From Pegea sp. RAD2-039 (taxonomy: Eukaryota; Chordata; Thaliacea; Salpida; Salpidae): 64,000 nt of DNA. The translations under genes were made by a program, and so were the position numbers. The number at the start of each line of letters is the position of its first letter. Position 1 is the first letter of the stretch. Location: contig JAQGEQ010000171.1 in assembly GCA_034620365.1 (NCBI GenBank), positions 124,001 to 188,000 of the forward strand, given 5' to 3'. Positions 39,501 to 52,600 of this stretch are shown here, in pieces. The notes beneath the pieces were generated by a model. The model searched no databases, was not told where the DNA came from, and was given only the letters and a program-made list of their open reading frames with translations.

Positions 39501-42500
39501 AATTAGAAACAAGAGTTAAAAGGTAATAAGACCACAGGGTCTTCGACCTACAGCAGACAATAGTGGACGCAGCCTCACACTGAATAAAATTTCAGCTAAG
39601 CTTGATAAAATCAGCAAAGCGTAACCGAATAATGCCAGCTCATTGGCTAAAACAGCGACAAACATTAAAACGTCATGCAAAGGGGACAATCTGCTACGCA
39701 CCGTACAACAATGGCGGATTAATTTATAAGCCAAATACCCAATAAAAGAAAATGTGTTGCTAGTCTGAATAATATCAATATTTCATTTAAATCTTCTCAA
39801 CTTCTTGTTTTTTTAAACAATTTTTAATCAACGCTTTAGTTCGCTTCTGACTTAATTAACCTGTTTTTACACAATAATTTAACATTAGTAATACCATTAA
39901 AGCTTAAGATATTAGTTTGATACCTTTAGTCAACATTTTCTTCTATATTACATAAATAAGGCAGTTTCAATAGTTTCAAATAAGAACATACTGTGAATGT
40001 TACCAAACGTATCATGTATGCTTTCAACTATATTACAGCTAGTCGAAGTAAATTTTAGGCAACGCCCATAGCTGCATGAAACGCTCAACTAAGTAAAGTT
40101 GTCTCTTTTGGTTTTCTCCGCGATTTAGCAAGACTAAGAAAAAAAAGTTCCCCACAACTCTTATTAAAAAACAAAAAAAGTAGCTTTTATTTTAAAAATG
40201 TATAATTTAAAGATAATACTTTAGTATTTACTACAAAAATATTAATTTTTTATTAACAACCTGAGTTTAAACAACTTAGAAATAAGTCACAGAACATGCA
40301 ATCTGATTTTAAATTCAGTTCAATACATGATACATAATATCAATTTTTAAGTTGACTTGGTTCAATTCATTTTAAAATAATTAAAAATGTTAACTTTTGT
40401 AAGTTGTTCTAAACGAATAGAACAGCGATATGTTTCAAAACGAATTAAACTTATAACAATTCAGTTTAAAAGCTAAGAAATTATTGGTGTTTGATTTCAT
40501 TAGCAAATAAAATACATGCTTGTTTTGCTGTCTTTAACAGCTTTAAACATTTCTAAAGAGCGTTAGATGCAAAATACTGACAAAAGGGGACTAAAATTAA
40601 GACACTCTAACTTAAAGACCCTCTTAAAGACTCACTTCTTTCTATTAGACAGAAAGTTTTGTGTTAGACTTAAATAAAGAGGTGTTATTCATATAGTGGT
40701 TTTGTTTAAGTATATCCAGTTTTTTTTTTAATCTTACTGAAGCTAAACAATGAATTAATTTTGATATATTAAGAAAATAAACTGGCTGATTCAAGCATTT
40801 TCAGTGTAACTAGAATTAAAAGCATGATAATAGATGGCAAAACACAACAAAAAGTGTTCAAAATAAAAATTGAAAACTAGTTTGACAGTTTAGGATAGTT
40901 AGAAGTATTTAGCTTTGCTAGACAGCCACCAGAGAAACTCGTAAAAATTAAGGAGAATGAAAGAAACAGAGCAAACCGAAAAAGCGCAAATGTTCGCATA
41001 GAAAAAGTTAAATTTCAAAATACTTGTTTCTGTAAACAGGAAGAATACAAAACTAGTTTATTACTTAGTTAAATTAGTTTACTTTATTACTAAAACTTTG
41101 GTTTTTACCATTATACTTTCAAATATTTATAAGTACACTTGTTTTTCAATTTTCAAACTTTGAAAGATCTTTATAACTGCTTCTTATTTAAAGTAAAATA
41201 TAATACTAAATCAAATGAAATGGGTTATAATACTTCATATTTGCTTCAGTTATTGAATGAACTGTTTAATTTGTAAACCAACAGACAAGGATCTTAACAC
41301 AGTTCAGTTACTAGCCAAACTCGAACATACAGAGATTAAAACTAATTTTATGCAAACTAAGCTGAGAGGGATAAGAGAAAAGCAGAATGACTAGAGAAGG
41401 AAAAGTAACCACAACGCATGCGCACACACACATTAGTGATTTTACAAAAGCTTTTTAAATTAGAAAAAAAGATCTGTAGTAGATTTTTACAATTTCAAAA
41501 CATAAAACCTTAAAAGTATAAGTAAATAAATTGACCATTCTTATGAAATTGTAGAAAGAGTGAATTAATTTTTTTTCTAATAAAGATTTCAAAATATCAC
41601 TTTAATGTAAATATTTAACAATAAATAAATACAAAAATTAAATGTTTAAATTTCAACAGCAGAAAAATAAGACCAATCTGGTAGTATCACTTATTAATAA
41701 ATTTTCAACAAGTTTTTTTACCAAGCATACAATAGAACTAAACTATTTACAGCAACTAAATGTTAGAGATTGTTTACAACAGAAAATAGTAACCTACAGC
41801 AAGCTGTTAAAAATATTTAATGCTTAAGTTAATTTATAAAAACTAAACTGGACTATAAACCAAAGATTACAAAAACATTATCAAAATAATATTTTAACAA
41901 GTCAATGAATTTTTTATTGGATACTAAAGCAGTGGGGACTGTTCTTAAACACCAATAGTGTTAAGTATATAACTGTAACAGTAACAATTTGTTTCACAAA
42001 CTTTTTCAATTTTTCTGCTAATACTTGTTTTTTTTTTCAATAACTCTACGTTAAAATATACAATAAAATTAGTAGAATCGAACAATCGATATTAAAAATT
42101 ACATACTTTTTTGTCATTAGACTGGCTATTTATTTTTAAACAAGCAATATATAAAAATTGGGATAAGAATGACGGTTACATGAACAAGCTCCAAAGTACA
42201 ATTATTAACTATACATTATTTGGTCGTATTTTTGTTTTAAAATGTTGAAATTTTCAAGCTATATTGTATAACAAAGGATCTTCAAATATAAATATTATTT
42301 TTAACAAGACATTTTTCTGTTTATATTTACGCTACATAATAACAATTGCATTTCCATCTGTACCGTAACAATCTCTATTAAAGTTCAAAATATTTCAGTC
42401 GTATTTCGATTTGTTTAAAGCTGAAGTCTTATAAAATATGAGATAACAATTTAGTAGAACCGAACGGCGTATAATAGTCACGACGCGAACAATACTTAAG

Positions 42501-45500
42501 GCGCTATCTCGGCCACAGACAATATATATAAGTAGTTAAAGCTTTACAAATTTTCATAAGTACAAGTAGAAAGTAAACGTTGTTACAATTACGAATTTTG
42601 TATTACAATTTAAAGATGCAAGCAATTTTGAAAAACAATTTTTTGTAGCTTTCAAAAGAAAACAATTTCTTGTATGCTTTCATAGGCAACTTTTTTAATC
42701 AAATTTTCCAAAAAATTAACACATTTTTAAACTATTAAAAACAGCTTTACTCTTAAATTAATTCTAAGTATTTCACTTTACCTTTGATTTGTATAGACCA
42801 AATTTCCCATAATACATTAGTAAACTCAACAATTATTTTTAGGCATAAGCTATTAAAAACAAATCATTAAAATAAGGTTCAATTTAAGAATTTTAAAACT
42901 AAAAGGGTGTAACAAACTATAAATATATTTTTCAAAGTTAGACTACAATATTCATCTTTACATAAGAGTACATTTTATGTAAACAATTAAGATTTAGTAT
43001 AGAAATTATTACGCATTTAGTTTTAATGAATTTGTTGAGTAACATAATTACTTCTAATAAAAAAATTGTTTCTTATAAAAAAAAGTAGTCAAAAAAAATT
43101 AGTTATCAAAAAACATTATGGAAAAATATATAATGTTATTAGGTTTTTTATAAAATGTAATTACCTTATGTCACACATGAGGAGATAGGTCTTTACCTTT
43201 TGATGGGCTTTACAAAAATAAAATAGATTTATAACAAACTATTATACAGTTTCAAATCAAACTTGAAAAACTCCAAGTTAAAAAAGCTTTTTAAGTGAGA
43301 ATTTTAAATTGAATACAAGGATTGAAAATTGAGCTTCAAAAAGGTTTGACAAAAGATTTATTTTACTTTAAAATTTATCTTTCATTTTTGAAACTAAAAT
43401 AAGAACAATTTTTGAACCTTATTATATCAATAAAGTTTAGAAATTCTAAACATAGTAATAGTGTGTCAAAAAGTTATTTAAAAACCACAACATATGATGG
43501 TAAGTGAAAAATGATTAAAAAAGTAAAGAAAATGATTTTTTAAGTAAATATTTGGTGGATGATATCACATCAATATAAGCTAGTTTTAAAACTGCTTATA
43601 AAATACAGTTTTACAATAACAGGCATTTTTATTCCATTTTAAACTTACCACCTAGTGTTGAGCCTACCAATAAAAATAATTCATTTTGAAAAGACAAAAA
43701 CACTAGCTCCATCCTCAACTGATATTTTTTGTTTTCTAAAATAAACCTCTAGCAAAGTTAAAATTCTTTAAAAGTCTACAGCCTTGAACAAGAGTGAAAA
43801 TATTTATTCATTCCCAAATTGAAAAGTAAGTATAAAACATATCTTTCTATATAATTAAAATCTAATTATTTTAACTACAAAAATTATATTTTTAAAGAGA
43901 TTAAAGTTTACAAAAGCTTATTTCCATCTGAATTAAAAAGTGCCAGTCTTTTATTAGTTTTGCAGACGCTATTAATTCTTAAAATTTCTTTTTGTGAAAT
44001 ATGTTCTAAATTGTAAAATAGTTTGCTTAAGATTCAATTACTCAATTTAATTGAATTAATAAGATCAGTAAAATATAAAACTTTATTGTAACTTTACTTG
44101 CAAAAATATTTATTTGAAAAATTAAGGAATTATTCTAAAGCATGAAAAGTTGGATGTAAAAGATGTAAAATCAGCAGCGAAAGTAGCTACCAAGCAAATC
44201 AATTTGATTGTCATACAACTGAATACAATTTGATTTCTCAATTATTATATTATAAAAATTGATTAGATTTTCCAAAATTATATTTTTTAATACTTTTCAA
44301 TCATTTTGTTTAGATCTACTGATTGTATTTCTTCAACTTTGGAAACCAATTTTCTTTTTCAACATTTGAAAAATGTTTTAAATAATACTTTCTGTCTCTT
44401 ATAAACCTTTCCTTTTTTAATTATTCATTAGTATTCAAGCCATTTGACTTGCAAGCTATTACCAAGCTCCTTCATATATTTACTAACTTAATTTGAACAA
44501 AATATACAAGATGAAATAATAGGACCCGGCTAAATAGCAAGTAAACTGACTCCAGGAGGTTCTTCAATTGAGCGTTCAAACTTTGCGCATAAGACATTTA
44601 TTACGGTATCACCCATAGCTGCTTTCTGCGCCCATAAACCTTAGTCGCAATATAATGTGGCATCCCATATCTTCGGAAATTAGGTGAGATTTGATTCCAC
44701 GTACTTAAGGCACAATAAATTTGCACCTAATCGACTTGACTATTTGTTCATCTCGCCGCTTTCTTAAACCTTTAATGATTTATTTGAATCTATCTTATTT
44801 AGTTTGAGCTTCCATCAAAAGACGCTTTAGTATCTAACATAGTGTTTTTAACGTTTGCAAAATCAGCAGCCAAAAATATGTTTAGTACATGACAAGAAAG
44901 AAAAAAATTAAGAAAGTTCTAAGACTTTATCCTAAAAAAAAACTCTTTCTGTATAAATATCATTTTACATACTTTTTATACAAAGTTGTTTTATACGTTG
45001 GTTGACTAAAAAAAGTTTCAAAAAAATATTATTTCACAATTTTACTTTTGCTACGATAAAATTTAGAATAGCGAGCTGCTTAATGAGTTGAAATTAGTAA
45101 TTTCATACTTGGGAACATAAATGATTTTGAAAATAGGTATACAGTCGTTGAAAAGAATAAAAATCAGTAAAGGCGCATTATAAACTTGCACGTTTTCTTC
45201 CGATTTTGGTCATTTTGAGTTTAACTAATAGGCTCTAGTTTTATTTGAAGTTTTACATTATTTTTCTACATTTCTTAAATGTGTTTAATTAAAGTGTTTT
45301 TTATTTAATTCAAAAAATGAAAATATTTATATTCTGACGTTTCAATATTATAAATTCACTTTCAAAAAACACTTGTTTAAAATAAGTGTTTTAGAACTGC
45401 TTACACAATCATTTAACCTTTAATATTTTATTAGTATAACGTTAGAGTCAATTGGAAAATTACAATTAGTAGTTTTATTTGATATTTTTTAGACAAATAA

Positions 45501-46064
45501 TTTTCTATAAATATTATTTTTAAATTTTATTTCTGCAGTAGTATGTATAAAAATAATTCTAAATCACTATATAGGTATAAAGGTTTATATGATCAAATCA
45601 AGGTTAGTTTTTAAAAGTATATATAAATATTAATTGTAATATTACATTGATTAATAATTTCTTATTTTTATATTATTTCTTTTGTTTATTAGTATTAAAG
45701 ATATACTTAATAAGTAAACAGATTGAATTGAAATAAACTAGATATAGGTTATACTGATTTCTAATGTTAGTCATATATCATAATTAATTACAACTGATTT
45801 CTAATTTTTAGCATAAAAATTTTTAATATTTTTAACATGGCTAAGTATGAGATTTTCTAAGATACAGTTTTTTGATATTTGTAGTTTAAAACTTTTTAAA
45901 GACTCTATTTTTAAATTCAGCTTTTTTTACATTGGCTTAAAACTATTTTATTTAGCTAACCTTTTTATTGTTTAATGATTAATTAATTTATTTTATGTTT
46001 TGTAAGCTGTACTAATTAATTTAATTTTCAAAGGTTTTAAGTTTAAATAAATTTAGATTTAATT
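36568..46064. other. Gene-poor AT-rich region
   Basis: About 9.5 kb between the start of the CCCH gene and the start of Nup358. Almost all is AT-rich sequence with frequent stops in all frames. Two less AT-rich islands stand out: 39516-39734, with an uninterrupted minus-strand frame, and 44520-44770, with broken protein-like frames (see findings). I can support no gene, RNA or repeat array. The intergenic region must include the Nup358 promoter, but I see no distinctive element in it. Confidence 0.5.
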
Positions 46065-49000
46065 ATGGTTGATAGATTACCTTGTAAGTTGACTGAAGTT
46101 AAATCAAAAATTGAAAAGCTCTCATCTTCAATTAGCAAAAGAGAAGTTAGTTGGTTTTCATTTTTTAAACCTCAATATACTTAGTACATATGTTAGATCA
46201 TAATAATTAGATTTCAATCAATTTCTTTTTTTAATTTGAACTTATATTTTGTATATTAGTTACCATGGCGAGGTAAACATTTTGGGGAGCTATATCTTAA
46301 TGTTGGTGCTTATCATGAAGCAGTAGGTTGGATAATCCAATTCATTCATGTAAATAACCAAGATCCAGCCGCTCATAAACTACTTGGAGAGTGTTATTTG
46401 AAACTGGATAACCCTGAGCAAGCTTTGCATTGCTTTGAAAAATCCTGGTCCCTGAAAACTTCGCAGGTTAGAAATATTTTTTTTATGAAATGTTTACTTT
46501 ATTAAATTTTGAGGTTGTGAATTTGTCTGATCAAAACTTAGATTTGTAAACAAGCCACATTTGTTTATTTCCCACATGGAGCAGAAAAATTCATTGGTTT
46601 GATTTAGTATGTTGGCAGCCTGTAAAAACTTGCCCAACAAATCTAAGCTGAGAAAAGTTATTACACAGACAAAGTGCTTGATAGTTTAGCATCTACCTTC
46701 ATGGTAACATCTTTCTAAAGTTATGAAATTGAATTATAAAGATATCAGAGTCATTATAATTCAATTTCAATGTAAACTAAAGTTTTTATATTTTAAAGCC
46801 TATTTTTAAGAATGACTAATTTAATGAAAATATAGATTGATGTAGTAGGCTTGTTAGTTTAGTTTAAGTAGCCCCTGATTTTTAAGCTTAAATTGATTTT
46901 AATTGTAAGCTTCTATAGCTTTCTGAAAACATTAATTGATTTTTATAAATGGTATTCAGAATTTTTATATAATAAATAATGACTTACGTTGTATTTAAGT
47001 AAGCATATCTCAATAGATTATCATTAAAATAATAGAAGCAAATGACTAGTTTATAATATTAGCTTTATAATATTCTTGTATGTTACTCAGGTAGGTCTAC
47101 CTCTTTAGATGAACACAGATTTTGAATAAGTTGTTGATTTTATAAGATGATTTATTGAGTTATTTGCAGAATGATCTACTCATTCAAATTGTGGAGATGT
47201 ACTTACAACCAAGCAAAGTACAAAATATCAAAAAAGCTGAGTTATGGCTCAACAAATCATCAGAAACATCTCATAATCGACTTGAAATTTTCAATTTAAA
47301 GGTAATAACAATAAAATATTATTTAATGAAGCTGTTTTTAACATTAAAACAATTACTTTGTGACTTATCGATAGATCAAGGTCTTGAATGCTCAGAAGGT
47401 ACCAATTGAAGTAATCGAAAAGATGATTTTAAAAGAGATCTCGAAGCATCCAGATGAAAGCTCCTTGTACGTGAAATACGTGAAACTGTTCACAGTGAGT
47501 TACTTTGTCATATTTGTTGTGAATATTCAACATATATTTCAACTTCTAGAATAATGAAGAAAGACTAAGTGACATTTACCACTACTGCGTCAAAAAAGAG
47601 AACTTTCAACCACAAGCAAATCTTCTCCAAAGTCCCGACTGGTGCTCATCTGTTGCTGATGTTTATGAAGTGAGACATTTGAAACTCTTCAACTTTGGAT
47701 CGTCTAAATTATTTCACTCTTTAGTCACATGGTTCTTCAAGTTTAAGTTCTGGTGATGTTTTGGACCAGCAATTTATGATTAATCAACTTTTAGTGCTAG
47801 AAGTTTTATCTCGTTCAATATCTGGATATATTTGGCAAAACAATTATGAAGAAGCATTTGATAAGTTTTTTATGTAAGTTAGATTTCATGTATCAGCTTG
47901 TTGCCGATCTAATCTCATATTTTAAAGGATGGACAAACGTTTGTATTTCTTAAATGAAATTTGTTCAGACTTTAGAGAATGGATAGTTGTTTATGAGGAG
48001 ATGAAGGCTCAGTTAATGTTCACAGCATCACAACTACTACTTCATTTGGCTAATTCAGTAAGTTGTTTGTTTATTAATAATTAAATATTTGAATGAAATA
48101 GCTTTTAAACTATTGTTGATATTGATTTCTGTTTTAAAGGAGAAAGTCTCTTCGAAAGAATGTTTAAGTTTAAGCGGTGTGCTTTACTCACATAGCAGTA
48201 CCACTTCTATGATCTCTCTCTCATCACCTTGGGCCAAGTTTTGTGAAATGCAATATCCCAGACTTCCTGAAAGATTGAAACTAAGATCAGCGTTACGACT
48301 TAGTCAGAGTAATCATATGATGGTGATGCTGGCTTCTCAAGGACACGATCAATTTGTTGGTGATCTAAAAGATCACAATTTTCTTCAAAAGGTTCATTTG
48401 TTTGTCTTCTGTTTTCAAACTTCACTCCATGACATCATTGTCGCTTAGTGTGGCTCGCGTATCATCAAACTATTCGATCCAAGTGATGAAAATGAAGCAT
48501 CATTTATCGCTGGCTTCAAGTTCACTCAAGTTTACAATCCCTTACCCGATATCACCAACATGAGTTGCTATGACGATGGTAACTAGCTTCTTACGCGTGT
48601 CTGATCAGATGTTGGAGTTTGTTTTGTAGTTGCTGCTGGTTGTAAATCGTTACAATTTCTCATCTGGTTGGGTTTGAGATGGAGTAATATCAGTGACACA
48701 CAAAACTTCCTGCCATGGGCAAAAGCTGCTTTCCCTCAGCTGCAAATCAATATGGAATCAAGAAAGGTCCTCGGGTAACTATTGATCTTCATCACTTTTT
48801 ATCTTCACTTCTTTGTTTGATCTTCAACCAGCAAATCACCTTTGGTACTGGGATTGTTGGATGTGGAAGCTTTTATCGCTGCTTGTGTTTTCACCTCATC
48901 CAAGAAAGTGGAAATGTGGAAGGATGCCATCAACAACATCCTTTCTGTTGTCGACCAGCCCCCATTTCAATGTCGACGACTTTTCACTGAGTTCCAGGCA

Positions 49001-49639
49001 AATTGGTGGGATGTTGTGTCCAAATATCAAACTAAATCAACATTGAGGTAAAACTACAAACAACCATTTCAACCATCATCTCAACCATCTGTTTGTAGTT
49101 CAATCGAAGCTTTCAAGTTGAAACCAGTCCTCGTTCGTGGCATCGAGTGCTTACGAGGTGCTGGTAACCATGGCATTGAGGTCACACTTATGGTCAAACT
49201 GGCCCAATACTTCACTACTAAGGTGTCCAACTATCCTACCAACTGCCCTACACTTCACTAACTTTGTGTCACGTTGCTAGGCAAAAACATTAAAAGCCTC
49301 AGATGGAACCACTGATATTTGGTCCTCTTACCACAAGCAAGCGGTCCACTACTGGTCACTTGCCCTCCCATTGCTGACCACGTTGAGTGAAAGCCGCCAA
49401 ATACAGCGGACCACAACTAAGGACATGCTATTTAACCACGTGTTTGACGATCCCACAGAAGAAGAGGCTAAACAGTGCGTAGTTGCCCTAGCAACCAGTC
49501 AGCGGTTGACACGTTGCTATGCAGATTTCTATCAAAGTGTTTTGAGTGTCAAGCAGAACTAGCTGAACACGAAGGTCGTCTAGATGAAGCGCTTCGATTG
49601 TACGTGAAAGCTTCCACACCTGATGCAGCTTACAAACAA
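46065..49639 (+). other. Nup358 N-terminal TPR/helical domain (exons 1-14)
   Basis: About 698 residues that follow human RANBP2 1-750 in order. Anchors: [17 protein letters not shown] and [19 protein letters not shown] (TPR), WLGLRWSNI (human WLGLQWNSL), FQANWWDVV (human RQKSWWDAV), and [16 protein letters not shown] near the end. This part anchors the protein in the pore filament. Exons: 46065-46145, 46260-46466, 47170-47301, 47396-47494, 47550-47669, 47725-47873, 47928-48057, 48140-48391, 48449-48578, 48630-48774, 48832-49047, 49099-49222, 49281-49474, 49525-49639. Confidence 0.9.
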
Positions 49640-52600
49640 GTGAGTGGTTTGTGTTTGTTGCCAACTCACTTGTTTCATCTTCAACTTTTAGGCTCATTTA
49701 TTCAAACAAATGGCTGATGAAACTGTTGCAAGTGGAGTTGATAACTTAATGGTTGAAATGGATAAGAAATACGACGGCCTAATGAAAAAGGTAACTCGCT
49801 TCATCGCGACTTTATGACGTCATCAACTTTCTTGTAATAGTATCGAGATAGTTTGAAGATCACTTTGGTTCGCCTCCAAGATAAACCCAATGATCAACTT
49901 CATGATCAAACTGTTCGTTTGTTAATGAGAAGTCACACTTCTTCAAAAGGTGACGTCATCTGCATCGCGCTTTTTCGCATCTTTTCAATTTCTTATCTGA
50001 TTTTGCAGCTAACAACTCAGCTAATGATAGCAAAGTTATTTTCTCCTCACCATCGAAACAGTCGACACCAAAAGTAAGATGAAGTCGATTGTAGCGTTTG
50101 TTGACACTTGTTGCTAGGTGAAGGAGTCGCCGTCACTACCCGTGGTTGCTAAGCAAGATGAGATGATGGAGAAAATGTCCAGTTTGGTTGTGAGTTGTTT
50201 TGATGTGAGGTGTAAGCGAAACCAACCAACAACATTTCCACTTGTAGTCGATTATCACTGATTTGAAGTTGGAATTGAGTCAATTACGAATCGAAAAACA
50301 AAATTCGCGCGTCAATCCCTTCTCACATCAACCCCTACAAGTTTGTATTCTTGATTCTGGGAGCCTTTGATCAGTAGTTTATTTTTTCAATTTCAGCCTT
50401 TTCAGCACCATAGTACACCTAACAACCATCCTCAATATCCAAGCACACCATCTAGCAACCATCCTCAGTATCCAAACACACCATCTAGCAACCATCCTCA
50501 ATATCCAAGCACACCATCTAGCAACCATCCTCAGTATCCAAACACACCATCTAGCAACTATCCTCAATATCCAAACACACCATCTAGCAACCATCCTCAG
50601 TATCCAAACACACCATCTAGCAACTATCCTCAATATCCAAACACACCATCTAGCAACTATCCTCAATATCCAAACACACCATCTAGCAACCATCTTCAAT
50701 ATCCAAACACACCATCTAGCAACCATCCTCATTACCCAAGCACACCATCTAGCAACCATCCTCAGTATCCAAACACACCATCTAGCAACTATCCTCAGTA
50801 TGCATCACCTGATTTACGATATCAAACACCACCAACGCATCCACCAGTAAGTGTTTAATGGTTTACGAACTATTTTTAATCTTGTTTCATCTACCAGCGC
50901 ATGGGTTATTACCGAACACCTTTTCCACAATCACCATTATCAGTACGAGGAGCCTCTGTTGCTGCTAATTTCCATCACAACTTACCACCACATTACCACC
51001 AACCACCAGCTGGTTTCTCACCACTAGTAACACCATCTGGTGAAATGGTTTATCCAAATTCTCCACAAATGCGATTCCAACCACCTCATTTTGCAAACCA
51101 ACCAGCGGAATATGGTGTCTACCGACCAACATATGGTTACACACCTCTTCCACAAACGAATAATGTTTTAGCTGACGCATTCCGAACACTAGGTGACAGC
51201 AAAGACTTCAACTGACCTTTGATTTGATTATTTCACTGCAAACAGGTCCTGGTGAGGTTAGAAGACGTCTAAACGCCTCATTAAATACTCCGAAGCAGCA
51301 GCTGGCTACATCCACAACATCTGATGAACCAGAAGCTTATGTAACTTGTGAAGATGTAGATAAACATTTGAGCAACACACAACAAGCTGCTTCACCTGCC
51401 AGCAGCAAGCCTTTTAACTTTCTCAGTAAATTTGTTGCCAGTGAAGATCCAGGTGACGACTTCAAATATTTCGTCGGAATCAATCAATTTGATTTTCTTA
51501 TTTTTAGCTTCGCCAATGAAGTTTCAATCACCAGAGCAAATGGATCGGGAAAATCAGCAGTTGAAGCAGAAAGAAGAAGAGTCAAACACCGCAGACGAGT
51601 CAAATGCCGCCGATGAAGATGTCTCCTTCAACAATCTATCACCAGAGTTCAAAACCAACCAGCCTCTTCCGGATCTAGTCGAAGTAGCTCGCCACCATCT
51701 AACTGCTGATTGGTTATCTGGTTTGTTTCGAAAGGTGCCGACTGGAGAAGAAGATGAAGATGTCTTGTTTCAAGAAAGATGCAAATTATTTAGATGGATG
51801 GTAGATCAGTGGAAAGATCGAGGAATTGGTGATATGAAGATTCTTGCTCATCGGAAGTCCGGGAGATCACGTCTTCTGATGAGGCGAGAGCAGGTGATGA
51901 GATTTTATCAGTAGTAGTATCAGTCGGCTAACCACGTGTTGGACAGGTTCTAAAAGTTTGTTGCAATCACTTTATTGCCTCTTCTACTAATTTACAACCG
52001 ATGACAAGTAGCGATAAGGCGATGGTTTGGTTGGCTGTCGACTTTGCTGATGACGAAGAAAAAAATGAAAAGTTTGCGGCTCGATTTAAAACTGCTGAGA
52101 TTGCTGCTGAATTTCAAAAACTTGTCAACAACATTGCTGCATCTACTACTGGTGACCAGTCCAAAACACCAGCAAGTTCTACTGGTGACCAGTCCAAAAC
52201 ACCAGCAAGTTCTACTGGTGACCAGTCCAAAACACCAGCAAGCTCTACTGGTGAACAGTCCAAAACACCAGCAAGCTCTACTGGTGACCAGTCCAAAACA
52301 CCAGCAAGCTCTACTGGTGACCAGTCCAAAACACCAGCAAGCTCTACTGGTGACCAGTCTAAAACACCAGCAAGCTCTACTGGTGACCAGTCTAAAACAC
52401 CAGCAAGATATACTGGTGACCAGTCCAAAACACCAGCAGTAGCCGCATGTGGTGACGCGAAACCCAATCTAGTGAGCAATTCAACAAAAGGTAAGTAAGT
52501 AGGTGACTTAAGATGATTTTGATCTTCTACTTTTACAGATGTCCAAGAGAGCAACATCATCACTAGCTCGATAGGTTTGAAATCTTCTTCATCTGATCTT

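Noticed and set aside
50379-50759. 126-codon minus-strand frame rich in [10 protein letters not shown]
   Set aside because: It is the reverse-strand mirror of minisatellite 1; any stop-free 33-base repeat gives such a frame. The plus-strand frame is fixed by splice phases on both sides.
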